Counted from the stretch's first letter, positions 1 to 10,359 are shown. The stretch is DNA of 64,000 bases from Streptomyces hyderabadensis (GCF_020404845.1 NZ_JAIOJZ010000012.1:62001-126000); one strand, 5' to 3'. Made by a program: numbers and translations. The notes: a model not told the origin generated them from the letters alone.

Positions 1-963
1 GGTCTGGGAGGGGGCGAGCGACGCGGCCTCCGGTCCGCCGGCGTCCGGGACCGGCCGGGCCGCCGTGCCGCGGGCGGCCGGGGCGGGCGCCTTCTTCTCC
101 GGCATGGCGGTGAGCAGTTCGTGCGGCAGCAGGACCACCGCCCGTACACCTCCGTAGGGGGAGGAGGAGTCCACCGACACCTCGAAGCCGAATCGTTCGC
201 ACAGCAGGCCGATGACGGCGAAGCCGAACTGCGGCGGGTTGCCGAGCCCCGCCACGCCCGAGGCGCGCTCGGTGGCGAGCAGCTTGTCGGCGCGGACCCG
301 CTCCTCGTCGCTCATGCCGACACCGGCGTCGTCGACCACGACGCAGATGCCCTTGGGGACGGTCCGGATGTTGATCTCGACGACCGTGTCCGGGCTGGAG
401 TAGCTGGTGGCGTTGTCGAGCAGTTCGGCGAGGGCCAGCGCGACCGGCTCGACGGCCCGGCTGGTGATGCCGAAGTCGACCTGGGAGAGGATGTCCACCC
501 GGCGGAAGTGCCGGATGCGTCCCTGGGCGCTGCGCACCACGTCGTAGACGGAGGCGGTGTCGCGCCGGCCGCCGAGCCAGCCGTCGCACAGCACGGCGAT
601 GGACTGGGCGCGCCGGCCGAACTGCGAGTTGGTGTGGTCGATCTCCAGCAGGTCCTGGAGGAGGGCCGAGTCGCCGTACTTGTTCTGCAGCCGGGAGAGC
701 ACCAGCTGCTGTTCGGCGGCGAGGCCCTGAAGGGTCCGCATCGCGGACTTCAGCACCGTCTTGGTCTCGTCCTCGGCGCGCTCCTGGGCGGCCCGTACGG
801 ACTTCCCGTAATCGTTCTCCAGCTCGGTGTAGTGATCCCTGAGCCCCTGGACCTGCTGCCGCAACGCCCGGGCCGCCTTGCGCTGGCGGCTGATGAGCAC
901 GGCGGCGGCGACGAGGGCGACGAGGGCGACCCAGAGCAATGGGTTCCCTGTGTATTCCGTCAT
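1..963 (-). CDS. CvnA-like sensor-kinase-type ATP-binding protein (3' end outside window)
   Basis: The frame is open from an ATG at 961-963 to the window edge, so 321 residues are visible and the C-terminus is missing. One membrane helix lies at residues 9-26, followed by a long charged coiled-coil-like stretch to about 105, then a degenerate dimerisation segment (LEIDHTNSQFGRR) where a histidine kinase would carry its H box. The GHKL ATPase follows: N box ELLDNA (about 181-186), G1 DDAGVGMS (about 212-219) and G2 GLGNPPQFGFAVIG (about 240-253). This plan matches CvnA-type proteins of Streptomyces conservons, which work with a roadblock protein, a DUF742 protein and a small GTPase. Those partners would lie downstream, left of base 1, and cannot be checked here. 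An Ala/Pro-rich tail begins near residue 291. Confidence 0.85.
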   Translation of the reverse strand, partial: MTEYTGNPLLWVALVALVAAAVLISRQRKAARALRQQVQGLRDHYTELENDYGKSVRAAQERAEDETKTVLKSAMRTLQGLAAEQQLVLSRLQNKYGDSALLQDLLEIDHTNSQFGRRAQSIAVLCDGWLGGRRDTASVYDVVRSAQGRIRHFRRVDILSQVDFGITSRAVEPVALALAELLDNATSYSSPDTVVEINIRTVPKGICVVVDDAGVGMSDEERVRADKLLATERASGVAGLGNPPQFGFAVIGLLCERFGFEVSVDSSSPYGGVRAVVLLPHELLTAMPEKKAPAPAARGTAARPVPDAGGPEAASLAPSQT

Positions 964-1280
964 AAGACTCTCTTCAGGCGACTGGCAGCCGGCTTGCTGA
1001 ATTCCCGTCCGCGCGGGCGGCCCGGTGGAGTGCCCGCACCGGGAGTAGCTGCCCGGGCTGCCCCTGACCTCGGGGATGCCGTCTTTCACCCATCCGCCCG
1101 CTCCGCAAACGCGGTGATCGTATCACCGCATGATCAGGTGAATTCACGTCAAGAAGCGCTCATGCGTGACCGGTTGGGACCGGCGGACGCGCCGCCCGGG
1201 GCGGTGGGTACAGTCGGCCCCGTGAAAGATGCACACGTCACCTTCCGGCCGAGCACGGGCCCGGCGCCGGGCGGCCCGGG
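964..1280. other. 317-bp divergent intergenic region
   Basis: No coding sequence is visible between the CvnA-like gene (leftward) and the TSUP gene (rightward). It must hold both promoters. The only clear structures are the dyads at 1111-1148, described separately. No riboswitch-like or tRNA-like fold was recognised. Confidence 0.5.
1111..1148. promoter_or_regulatory. Two adjacent GTGA/TCAC-type dyads
   Basis: A perfect dyad with arms GCGGTGAT (1111-1118) and ATCACCGC (1122-1129) separated by CGT is followed by the perfect palindrome GTGAATTCAC (1139-1148), with TGATCA between them (1131-1136). All share GTGA/TCAC half-sites. They sit between two divergent genes, about 150 bp upstream of the CvnA-like start and 130 bp upstream of the TSUP start. 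The binding protein is unknown; the half-sites resemble those of CRP-type regulators, but that is only resemblance. Confidence 0.4.
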
Positions 1281-2048
1281 GTGACACCGGAGGCCATGGC
1301 CGCGGTGTTCGCGGCGGGCGTCGGGGCCGGCGCCATCAACAGCGTCGTGGGCTCCGGCACCCTGATCACCTTCCCGGTCCTGCTGGCCACGGGGCTGCCG
1401 CCGGTCACCGCGACCGTCTCCAACGCGCTCGGCCTCATCCCCGGCTCCATCAGCGGGGCCATCGGCTACCGCAAGGAGCTGCGCGGGCAGGGGCGGCGCG
1501 TGCTCAAGCTGGGCTCCGGAGCGCTGCTGGGCGGTCTCGCGGGTGCCACGCTCCTGCTGTCGCTGCCCGCCGACGCCTTCGAGACGATCGTGCCGGTCCT
1601 GGTCGGCCTCGCCCTGCTCCTCGTGGCCTTCCAGCCGCAGATCGGCAGGCTGGTCCAGCGCCACCGGGCCCGCAACGGCACCGCTCCCCGCCGCGACGGC
1701 GGACCGCTGCTCTTCACCGGCCTGACGCTGGCCAGCGTCTACGGCGGCTACTTCACCGCCGCCCAGGGGATCATCTACCTGTCCCTGATGGGCATGCTGA
1801 TGGACGAACCCCTGCAGCGGCTCAACGCGGTCAAGAACGTCCTCGCCGCCGTGGTCAACACCGTCGCCGCGCTCTTCTTCCTCTTCGCCGCTGACTTCGA
1901 GTGGGCCGCCGTGGGGCTGCTCGCGGTCGGCTCGGGCCTCGGCGGCTACGCCGGCGCCAAGGTGGGCCGCCGCTTCAGCCCCGCGGTCCTGCGGGCCCTG
2001 GTCGTGACGGTCGGCACGGTCGCCCTCGTGCAGCTGCTGCTCCGCTAG
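1281..2048 (+). CDS. TSUP family (TauE/SafE-like) membrane exporter
   Basis: A 255-residue integral membrane protein starting at GTG 1281. The length and the two-repeat pattern fit the TauE/SafE/TSUP family: a glycine-rich first half (GAINSVVGSGTLITFPVL, near residues 12-29), and a second half opening with VYGGYFTAAQGIIYL and AVKNVLAAVVNTVAALFF. About eight hydrophobic segments are present. Family members export small anions such as sulfite, sulfoacetate or other organosulfur compounds, but substrate cannot be read from sequence and no sulfur-metabolism gene is adjacent. It is probably monocistronic, with the protease downstream having its own ribosome-binding site and a 160-bp leader. Confidence 0.85.
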   Translation: MTPEAMAAVFAAGVGAGAINSVVGSGTLITFPVLLATGLPPVTATVSNALGLIPGSISGAIGYRKELRGQGRRVLKLGSGALLGGLAGATLLLSLPADAFETIVPVLVGLALLLVAFQPQIGRLVQRHRARNGTAPRRDGGPLLFTGLTLASVYGGYFTAAQGIIYLSLMGMLMDEPLQRLNAVKNVLAAVVNTVAALFFLFAADFEWAAVGLLAVGSGLGGYAGAKVGRRFSPAVLRALVVTVGTVALVQLLLR

Positions 2049-2091
2049 GGCCCGCCCGCGACGCGCTGGGCCGGCCCCGCGAGTCCACCGG

Positions 2092-2108
2092 CATAACACC
2101 GCGTTATG
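2092..2108. promoter_or_regulatory. Inverted repeat upstream of the secreted protease
   Basis: Perfect 6-bp arms CATAAC (2092-2097) and GTTATG (2103-2108) flank ACCGC. The dyad is AT-rich against its surroundings and lies about 100 bp upstream of the protease TTG start. It could be an operator for the protease gene. No matching copy was noticed at other promoters in the window. Confidence 0.35.
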
Positions 2109-2209
2109 GGAGGCCGGGATTGTTCGGGCGGTGGCCGGGCCCGACATGCTGTGGGGCGCCCCCACACACCTGCACGCGCCCCGGCGCGTGTCGTCGGAAT
2201 CGAGGAGCC

Positions 2210-2938
2210 TTGCGAACAACGAGACTCGTCCCCGCCCTGCTGGCCGCGCTCGTGGCCGCGCTGCTGTCCGCCCTCACGCTCGCGCCGTCCGCCTCGGCGG
2301 CGGAGCCCCGGCCCGGTGACGGCGGCCCCCAGCCGATCATCGGCGGCGGCTACGCGCAGAGCGGGCCCTGGGCGGCCAGGCTGTTCTCCAACGGCCAGCA
2401 GACCTGTACCTCGACCATCATCTCCCCCACCTGGATCCTCACCGCCAAGCACTGCGTCAGCGGCGGCAACCTGTCCTTCCGGATCGGCAGCCTCAACCAG
2501 GGCTCCGGCGGGACGGTGGCGAACGGCGTCCAGACCGTCACCAGTCCCTCGGCGGACCTCGCGCTGGTCCGCCTCGACCGCTCCGTCTCGGCCTCCTACG
2601 CGCAGCTCGGGCAGCCCGGCACGGTGCGGGTCGGCCAGACCGTGCAGGTCTACGGCTGGGGAGCGACCTCCCGCTGCGGCTCGGAGATCAACTGCCAGTC
2701 GCAGTACCTCAAGGTCGCCAACGTGAGCGTGACACGCGGGTGCTACGACGCCTACAACGGCCAGGCGATATGCGCCCGGGCCGTGGACGGCATCACCGCG
2801 GGCGGCGACTCCGGCGGTCCGATGATGGCCGGCGGTGTCCAGGTGGGCGTCGCCTCGACCAGCGACCGGCAGACCACCACGGCCTACACCAACGTGACGG
2901 CCTACCGCTCCTGGATCCAGTCGGTGGCCGGCGTCTGA
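2210..2938 (+). CDS. Secreted trypsin-like serine protease (S1A)
   Basis: The start is TTG 2210, chosen because GAGGAG (2202-2207) sits just upstream and the product then begins with a classical signal peptide: Arg-rich n-region, a Leu/Ala core, and an A-S-A-A cleavage region near residue 31. This gives 242 residues. The catalytic triad is clear: His81 in TAKHC, Asp116 in SADLALV and Ser201 in GGDSGGP. A mature N-terminus of the IIGG type follows a short propeptide, suggesting zymogen activation by cleavage before Ile43. Paired cysteines fit chymotrypsin-fold disulfides. It acts outside the cell on proteins. A perfect hairpin directly after the gene closes the transcript. Confidence 0.93.
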   Translation: MRTTRLVPALLAALVAALLSALTLAPSASAAEPRPGDGGPQPIIGGGYAQSGPWAARLFSNGQQTCTSTIISPTWILTAKHCVSGGNLSFRIGSLNQGSGGTVANGVQTVTSPSADLALVRLDRSVSASYAQLGQPGTVRVGQTVQVYGWGATSRCGSEINCQSQYLKVANVSVTRGCYDAYNGQAICARAVDGITAGGDSGGPMMAGGVQVGVASTSDRQTTTAYTNVTAYRSWIQSVAGV

Positions 2939-2957
2939 CGCCTCCCGCCGGCACACC

Positions 2958-3000
2958 GGTCCTGCGCCCGCCCCGTGACCCCGGAGGCGGGCGCAGGACC
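2958..3000 (+). terminator. Strong hairpin terminator after the trypsin-like gene
   Basis: A perfect 15-bp stem: arms 2958-2972 (GGTCCTGCGCCCGCC) and 2986-3000 with a 13-nt loop, starting 20 nt after the stop codon. There is no long T tract, as is usual for Streptomyces. Confidence 0.8.
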
Positions 3001-3148
3001 CCCTGGTGTGACACGGCTCCTTCGCGCCCCGCTCCCGCTCGCCGCCACTCCTCGTCCAGGAAGCGGACGGCCCGGCAGGAGTGTGGTCGGTACATCTAGT
3101 GTTCCCGGTGAACGACCGATGGTGTACCGCGCGCGAAGGAGTCCCGGC

Positions 3149-3988
3149 ATGACCGCCCAGACAGCCAGCTCCCAGTCCGACGAGGCAGGGGCGGCCGTGC
3201 TCCGGCTCCAGGACGTGAGCGTACGCCGCCTCACCACCGACCAGCTGATCCTCGACGCCGTCGACTGGACGGTCCGGCCGGGCGAGCACTGGGCGCTGCT
3301 GGGGGCCAACGGCGCGGGGAAGACCACCCTGCTGCGGCTGGCCGGCGCGCTGATGCACCCCACCACGGGCACGGTCGAGGTCCTCGGCAGCCGGCTCGGC
3401 CGGGTGGACGTGCGTGAACTGCGGGCCCGGATCGGCCATGTCAACGCCGCCCAGCGGGTGCCGCAGGACCTGTCCGCCCACGCGGTCGTGCTCACCGGCC
3501 ACAGCGGCACCGTGCAGCCGCTGTGGCGGACGTACGACGAGGAGGTGCGGCTGCGCGCCCGCGACCTGCTGACCGAACTCGGGGTCAAGGAGCTGGCCGA
3601 CCGGCCGTACGGGGTCTGCTCGGGCGGGCAGCGGGCGCGGGTCCTCATCGCCCGGGCGCTGATGGCCGACCCCGCCCTGCTGCTCCTGGACGAGCCGTTC
3701 AACGCCCTGGACCTGCCCTCCCGGGAGGATCTCGTCGAGGCGATGCACCAACTGGCCGAGGGGAGGCCGCAGCTGGCCACCGTGACGGTCACCCACCACC
3801 TGGAGGAGCTGTTCCCGGCCGTCAGCCACGCCCTGTTGCTGCGCGAGGGCCGGATCCTGTCCCGGGGCGCGGTGGACGAGGTCCTGACCGACTCCCTGCT
3901 GACCGCGTGCTTCGGCCGGGACATCACGGTGGCCCGGCACCACGGCCGCTGGTCGGCCTACTCGGGCCGCCGCGGGTCGGGAGACTGA
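3149..3988 (+). CDS. Orphan ABC transporter ATP-binding protein
   Basis: The ATG at 3149 is preferred over an in-frame ATG at 3119 because GAAGGAG (3135-3141) lies 7 nt upstream. The 279-residue product has Walker A GANGAGKTT (about 53-61), signature CSGGQRAR, Walker B ALLLLDEPFNALD and the H-loop TVTHHLEELF. The N-terminal 17 residues are a non-conserved tail. No permease or binding protein adjoins it, so its membrane partner is unknown. The closest look is to stand-alone ATPases of the ModF or iron-transport-like type. It could also act as a soluble ABC protein, but only one nucleotide-binding domain is present. Confidence 0.85.
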   Translation: MTAQTASSQSDEAGAAVLRLQDVSVRRLTTDQLILDAVDWTVRPGEHWALLGANGAGKTTLLRLAGALMHPTTGTVEVLGSRLGRVDVRELRARIGHVNAAQRVPQDLSAHAVVLTGHSGTVQPLWRTYDEEVRLRARDLLTELGVKELADRPYGVCSGGQRARVLIARALMADPALLLLDEPFNALDLPSREDLVEAMHQLAEGRPQLATVTVTHHLEELFPAVSHALLLREGRILSRGAVDEVLTDSLLTACFGRDITVARHHGRWSAYSGRRGSGD

Positions 3989-4076
3989 CACGTCCAGGAG
4001 GGGGCGAGGGCGGCCCCGGGCGCATCGGCGCACCCGGCGTCCGGGACCGCCGCTCGGCTCCCCCGCCGGGGACTGC

Positions 4077-4109
4077 CCGTGCGCCGCTCGCGGGAAACCG
4101 GGCGCACGG
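4077..4109. terminator. Candidate terminator between convergent genes
   Basis: Perfect 9-bp arms CCGTGCGCC (4077-4085) and GGCGCACGG (4101-4109) with a 15-nt loop, between the convergent ABC ATPase and Rpf genes. The remainder of the 193-bp spacer shows no coding sequence. Confidence 0.5.
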
Positions 4110-4181
4110 TCACCGACGGCCGGTGCACACGCACCGGGGCATCCCGGTCAACTCCGCGCGGACGGGGCCCGCGAGCCGCGG

Positions 4182-6114
<1,933 letters not shown>

Positions 6115-6194
6115 GGCGATCCTATGCGGGTGGGAAGACGCGCGTCGGGGACGGGGGTGGGGCCGGGTCGGGCGGTCACCGGCCCGTCCCGGGG

Positions 6195-7124
6195 TCACAG
6201 CAGTCCGGCCTCGGTGAGCCGGTCGCGGACCCGGGCCACGGCCGCCGCGTCGAGCGGGACCTGCGGTGCGGCGGTGGCCGGGCAGTCGATGAGGCCCAGC
6301 AGGTGGGCGGCGGCCTTGAAGGCGCCGAGCGCGCTGGAACTGCCGCCCATCAGCGCGGGGTCGCCCGCGTCGGTGAGGTCGAACAGGGCGGCGAGCCGGT
6401 CCTGTTCGGCCCGGGCCGCGGCCCAGTCCCCGGCCCGGGCGGACGCGTAGAGGCGTACGTAGCCGTGGGCGTCGACGTTGCCGAGGCCGGGCACGACGCC
6501 GTCGGCGCCGGCGAGCAGCGCGCCGTCGACGGTGAGTTCGGAGCCGGTGAGCACGGTGAAGCCCGGGACACGGCGGCGCAGCGCGACCAGCAGGCGGCGC
6601 AGGGAGCCCTCGTCGCCGCTGGAGTCCTTGAGGCCGGCGAGGGTGCCGTCCGCGGCCAGGTCGAGGACCACCTCGCGGGGCAGCTTGGTGTGCACGGCGA
6701 CCGGGATGTCGTAGGCGAACAGCGGCAGGCCGGCGCCCTCGCGCACCCGCCGGAAGTGGTCGGCGATCTCCACGGGGTGGGTGCGGGTGTAGAAGGGTGC
6801 CGTGGCCACGAGGGCGTCGGCGCCGGCCCGGACCGCGTCGGCCGCCCGGTCGAGGACCCGTGCCATGGTGGTGTCGATGATCCCGGCGAGGACGGGGACG
6901 CGGCCCGCGGCGGCGTCCACGGCACTCTCCAGCGCGGTCAGCCGCTGGGCGTCGGTGAGGTAGGCGGCCTCGCCGCTGGACCCCAGCAGGAACAGGCCGT
7001 GCACACCGGCGGTGATCAGATGCTCGGTGAGCCGGCGCACCGAGGCGGTGTCCACCTCCCCCTTCGGGGTGAGGGGGGTGATGACCGGGGGGACGACGCC
7101 GCTCAGCGGCGTGGGGATGGGCAT
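6195..7124 (-). CDS. DapA/NanA-family class I aldolase or dehydratase
   Basis: Starting at ATG 7122-7124 (MPIPTPLSG) gives 309 residues, the normal length for the family; a longer frame to 7256 would cross the palindrome and the divergent gene. The TIM-barrel hallmarks are present: GSSGE at 48-52, Tyr138 in LFAYDIPV and the Schiff-base Lys166 in GLKDSSGD. The family includes dihydrodipicolinate synthase, N-acetylneuraminate lyase and 2-keto-3-deoxy sugar-acid aldolases. Pairing with a NanT-like transporter and a FadR-type regulator makes a catabolic role more likely than lysine synthesis. No ManNAc kinase or epimerase is nearby, so sialic acid is not established as substrate. Confidence 0.85.
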   Translation of the reverse strand: MPIPTPLSGVVPPVITPLTPKGEVDTASVRRLTEHLITAGVHGLFLLGSSGEAAYLTDAQRLTALESAVDAAAGRVPVLAGIIDTTMARVLDRAADAVRAGADALVATAPFYTRTHPVEIADHFRRVREGAGLPLFAYDIPVAVHTKLPREVVLDLAADGTLAGLKDSSGDEGSLRRLLVALRRRVPGFTVLTGSELTVDGALLAGADGVVPGLGNVDAHGYVRLYASARAGDWAAARAEQDRLAALFDLTDAGDPALMGGSSSALGAFKAAAHLLGLIDCPATAAPQVPLDAAAVARVRDRLTEAGLL

Positions 7125-7198
7125 GCGGTACTCCAGGTCGTGCTGTGCTCGTCCCGGGACCGATGCGGGCAGCAGCACGCCGAGGCCCTGGTGACGGG

Positions 7199-7220
7199 GG
7201 ACGTAGGATGTCCTACGTCC
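7199..7220. promoter_or_regulatory. Perfect palindrome, likely operator of the GntR/FadR regulator
   Basis: Arms GGACGTAGGA (7199-7208) and TCCTACGTCC (7211-7220) flank TG, a perfect 22-bp dyad. It lies between the divergent aldolase and GntR genes, 75 bp from the former and about 57 bp from the latter. Its GTAGGA/TCCTAC core is the kind of site used by FCD-type GntR regulators, so it probably controls both directions. Confidence 0.75.
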
Positions 7221-7276
7221 TGTTAGAGTGACACATGCCGGAGCAGGGGATGTCAAGGGTCGAGAGGGGACGCCAC

Positions 7277-7966
7277 ATGGGCTCGGTCGCCGCCGACGCC
7301 GAGGAGCGCATCAAGGAGCTGATCGTCGAACAGGGCCTCGGCCCCGGCGATCCGCTGCCCACCGAGACGGAGCTGATGGAGCGGTTCGGCGTCAGCCGCA
7401 ACTCGCTGCGCGAGGCGCTCAAGTCCCTCCAGGCCATGCACATCGTCGAGATCCGCCGCGGTTTCGGGACCTACGTCGGCACCATGTCGCTGGAGCCGAT
7501 GACCGAGGCCATGGCGTTCCGCACGGTGGTCGGGCACCGGCGGGGCCACGGCAGCCTGCTGGAACTGCTGCAACTGCGCGAGGCCCTGGAGGCGGGGCTG
7601 ATGCACCAGCTCGCCGGGCGACTGCCCGACGAGGACCTGGCCGAACTGGACGCGCTGGTGGAGCGGATGCACACGGAGGTGCGCGAGGGCGGCGAGATCG
7701 CGTCCCGCACCGACCGCGCCTTCCACCGGGTGCTGCACCGTTCGCTCGACAACGACCTGCTCAGCGAGTTGCTCGACGCCTTCTGGAGCGCCTTCCACCG
7801 GGTGCGCGCCCAGGCCCGCGGGCTCGGCTCGGCGGCCGACGGCGAGGAGCTGGCCCGGATGCACGCCAGGATCGTCGAGGCCGTGCGCGCCGGTGACGCG
7901 GAGGCCGCCGAGACGGCCGTGCACCGGCACTTCGACGACATCCGCGGGCGGTTGTCGCAGCACTGA
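7277..7966 (+). CDS. FadR/FCD-type GntR transcriptional regulator
   Basis: Three in-frame starts exist: ATG 7235, 7250 and 7277. The last is chosen because GAGAGGGGA lies 6 nt upstream; the longest form adds 14 residues. The product (229 residues from 7277) has an N-terminal winged helix with LPTETELMERFGVSRNSLRE as its recognition helix, a wing IRRGFGTYVG, and an all-helical C-terminal FCD domain with likely metal or ligand histidines in FHRVLHRSLDNDLL and near HRHFDD. FCD regulators are usually repressors released by an acidic metabolite. The palindrome at 7199-7220 marks its probable operator, so it should regulate itself and the aldolase-MFS pair. Confidence 0.88.
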   Translation: MGSVAADAEERIKELIVEQGLGPGDPLPTETELMERFGVSRNSLREALKSLQAMHIVEIRRGFGTYVGTMSLEPMTEAMAFRTVVGHRRGHGSLLELLQLREALEAGLMHQLAGRLPDEDLAELDALVERMHTEVREGGEIASRTDRAFHRVLHRSLDNDLLSELLDAFWSAFHRVRAQARGLGSAADGEELARMHARIVEAVRAGDAEAAETAVHRHFDDIRGRLSQH

Positions 7967-8090
7967 CCGGTCGGCGGGCGCCCGTGGACCGGCGGCGGGC
8001 GACCCTCGTTCGTGTGAAGAAGCGCCAGGGTGTCGCCCAGTCGGGTGAGGGCCGGGCGGGTGCGCCGTCGCGCGCGCTTACCGTTTCGCG

Positions 8091-8582
8091 GTGACCTCGA
8101 TCTCCACTGACCCGCGCCCCCTGCGAACCGCCGACCTCGGCACCCTCGTCATCATGTCCTGGAGCCGTGAGACGCCCGACGGCGACGTCCCCTTCCTCCT
8201 CGCCTGCTCCCTCGGCGACGGGGAGGGCGGCCCGGAGGCGGCCCCGGCCGCCGTCGAGGGGCTGCTGAGCCGCTCCGGAATCGCGGTGGGCGGCGACACC
8301 GTCCTCGATGCCACCGTGCTGCCGGACCTGCCGATCGGACTGCTCGTGGTACCGGGCGCGGCGGCCCTCACCATGCCGGGGGTCAACGCCCAGTTCGTGC
8401 CCACCGCGCAGTGGCGGGCGGCGGCCGACCGGCGGGGGTACGCCTGCCTCGTCTTCGCCACGCGGCCCTGGTCCGGGGGCGAGCCCGGCGACGGTGCGGC
8501 GGTGGCGGCCTTCGCCAACCACGAGGACACGCTGGCCACGGCGGCGCAGCTCGTCCTGCCCGTGCGCACCCTGCGCGGCTGA
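8091..8582 (+). CDS. DUF5949-type conserved Streptomyces protein
   Basis: A 163-residue protein from GTG 8091, with no signal peptide or membrane segment. The sequence (LGTLVIMSWSRETPDGD, PFLLACSLGDG, LPVRTLRG at the C-terminus) matches what I recall of the actinomycete DUF5949 family, whose function is unknown. The fold looks alpha/beta with a long central hydrophobic strand (LPIGLLVVPGAAALTM). It is convergent with the isochorismatase-like gene and has no evident operon partner. The family assignment is from memory of its conserved ends, not from a search. Confidence 0.7.
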   Translation: MTSISTDPRPLRTADLGTLVIMSWSRETPDGDVPFLLACSLGDGEGGPEAAPAAVEGLLSRSGIAVGGDTVLDATVLPDLPIGLLVVPGAAALTMPGVNAQFVPTAQWRAAADRRGYACLVFATRPWSGGEPGDGAAVAAFANHEDTLATAAQLVLPVRTLRG

Positions 8583-8583
8583 C

Positions 8584-8623
8584 CCCGGGCGCGCCCGGGC
8601 CCCGGCAAGGCGGCGATTCGCCT
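8584..8623. terminator. Weak hairpins between convergent genes
   Basis: Two short structures fall between the convergent stop codons: CCCGGGC/GCCCGGG (8584-8599) and AGGCG/CGCCT (8608-8612 and 8619-8623). Either could serve as a bidirectional terminator; neither is strong. Confidence 0.35.
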
Positions 8624-9159
8624 CACGTCCACAACTCGCCGCTGTCGCACACCCGGGCGCCCATGTTCCGTTCCATCATGCGCAGCGCCGCGTCCGCCAG
8701 GTCGGCGTGGATGTGGGCGACCGCGTCACGCGGCACGATGACCTGCAGATGGCGGATGTGCGCGTCCAGCGCCGAGTAGAGCACGCACTGCTCGGTCACC
8801 TGCCCGCACAGCACGAGCCGGTCGATTCCCTGCTGGTGGAGCAGATAGGTCAGCGGGGTCTCGAAGAACACCGAATGGCGTGCCTTGACCACGAAGAGGG
8901 AGGAGTCGTCGGGCTTCAGCGGCTCGACGAGCCGGGAGTGCGGCCCGGACAGGGCCTTGTCGAGGATCTCGCCGTGGTGCGAGCGCCACTCCCCGAAGTT
9001 GTCGTTGACGTAGATCACGGGGACCCCCTGCCGCCTCGCCCGGTCCAGCAGTCCGGTCACGTTCGGCAGTACGGCTTCCACGGCGGGGATCAGGAACTCG
9101 GCGTCCTCGTGGTCGTAGGTGTTGATCATGTCGATGACGATCAGCGCGGTCTTGCCCAT
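8623..9159 (-). CDS. Isochorismatase-fold cysteine hydrolase
   Basis: A 178-residue cytosolic enzyme. The triad of the cysteine hydrolase (isochorismatase-like) superfamily is visible: Asp10 in LIVIDMINTY, a lysine in FVVKARHS and the nucleophile Cys in TEQCVLYSALDAH near residue 125. The superfamily includes nicotinamidases, N-carbamoyl amidases and isochorismatases, so substrate is not determined. No siderophore or nicotinamide gene is adjacent. The start at 9157-9159 gives a typical N-terminus (MGKTALIVIDM). Confidence 0.88.
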   Translation of the reverse strand: MGKTALIVIDMINTYDHEDAEFLIPAVEAVLPNVTGLLDRARRQGVPVIYVNDNFGEWRSHHGEILDKALSGPHSRLVEPLKPDDSSLFVVKARHSVFFETPLTYLLHQQGIDRLVLCGQVTEQCVLYSALDAHIRHLQVIVPRDAVAHIHADLADAALRMMERNMGARVCDSGELWT

Positions 9160-9270
9160 GCCGCCCAGGTTGCCACCGCGACCGGAGTGCGGGTCGGCGG
9201 CCTTTCATGACACGCCGTCGGATGGCGCATCCCGCCCGCGGTCCAATAACTCGGGCATAACGTGCGCAAT

Positions 9271-10341
9271 ATGAAGAAATGCCATGTCGTGTACCTGGTG
9301 TGCACCGCAGCCATGATCGGGACGGGGCTCGGCGCGGCCCCGGCGTCCTCCGTCCCCAGGACCCACCTGGTCCACCCGGGAGAATCGATCCAGAAGGCGG
9401 TGGACGCCGCCCAGCCGGGTGACACCGTGCTCGTCACCACCGGCACCTACCGCGAGAGCGTGAAGGTGAGCACCCCCCGGCTCACCCTGCGGGGCATGGG
9501 CCGCAGCACGGTCATCCGGCCCAGCACCGAGAAGGCGGCCGACAACACCTGTGCCGAGGGCGGCAACGGCATCTGTGTGATCGGCACCAAGGACGAGAAC
9601 GTCAAGGGCGTCACCGTCTCCGACCTGACGGTGACCGGGTTCACCCGCACCGGTGTGTTCTCGATGGCCACCGACGGGCTGACGGTCCGGAACGTGAACG
9701 CCGTGAAGAACGGCGTGTGGGGCATCGCCCAGGAGCGGTCGGTCCACGGCATCATCCGCGGCAACACCGCCCGCGACAACGGCGACGCGGGCATCTTCCT
9801 CGCCAACACCGTCAAGACCGAGGAGGGCGCCGCCGACACCGAGGGCACGGAGGTCGCGCACAACCGGCTGGAGGGCAACCGGATCGGCGTCACCGTCCGG
9901 CGGCTGCGCAACCTCGCCGTCCAGGACAACCACATCGCCGGCAACTGCGCCGGCGTGTTCGTCGTCGGCGACGAGAACGCGCCCAAGGCCGGTGACCTGG
10001 TCGTGCGCGACAACCACGTCGTGCGCAACAACAAGTCCTGCCCGAAGACCGACCGGCTGGAGGCGCTCCAGGGTTCCGGCATCGTCCTGACCGGCGTCGA
10101 GAAGGTCCTGGTCGCCGACAACACGGTCGAGGGCAACTCGGGCAAGTCCTCGATGTCGGGCGGCATCGTCCTGGCCGCGAGCATGGTCGGCACCGCCAAC
10201 GCGAAGAACGAGGTCAACGGCAACCGGCTGCGCGACAACTCCCCCGCCGACCTGGTCAACGCCGGGACCGGCGACACCGGCAAGAGCAACACCTTCACCG
10301 GCAACACCTGCGGCGCCTCCAAGCCCGCGGGCCTGTGCTGA
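9271..10341 (+). CDS. Secreted right-handed beta-helix protein
   Basis: The ATG at 9271 yields MKKCHVVYLVCTAAMIG, a signal peptide; GTG 9262 is an in-frame alternative and neither has a clear Shine-Dalgarno. The product is about 356 residues. After VHPGESIQKAVDAAQPGDTV, the typical opening of pectate-lyase-like parallel beta-helix proteins, come many short turns with GN/DN ladders (IIRGNTARDNGDAGIFLANT, NRLEGNRIGVTVR, DNHIAGNCAGVFV). Cysteines occur in pairs (for example DNTCAEGGNGICVIG). Such proteins often bind or cleave polysaccharide, but no catalytic site was recognised. It stands alone, with the methyltransferase 64 bp downstream. Confidence 0.85.
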   Translation: MKKCHVVYLVCTAAMIGTGLGAAPASSVPRTHLVHPGESIQKAVDAAQPGDTVLVTTGTYRESVKVSTPRLTLRGMGRSTVIRPSTEKAADNTCAEGGNGICVIGTKDENVKGVTVSDLTVTGFTRTGVFSMATDGLTVRNVNAVKNGVWGIAQERSVHGIIRGNTARDNGDAGIFLANTVKTEEGAADTEGTEVAHNRLEGNRIGVTVRRLRNLAVQDNHIAGNCAGVFVVGDENAPKAGDLVVRDNHVVRNNKSCPKTDRLEALQGSGIVLTGVEKVLVADNTVEGNSGKSSMSGGIVLAASMVGTANAKNEVNGNRLRDNSPADLVNAGTGDTGKSNTFTGNTCGASKPAGLC

Positions 10342-10359
10342 GCCGGCCGTAACCACCCG

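Noticed and set aside
121..1284. 387-codon plus-strand frame at the left edge
   Set aside because: Antisense to the CvnA-like ATPase, which carries intact N, G1 and G2 boxes.
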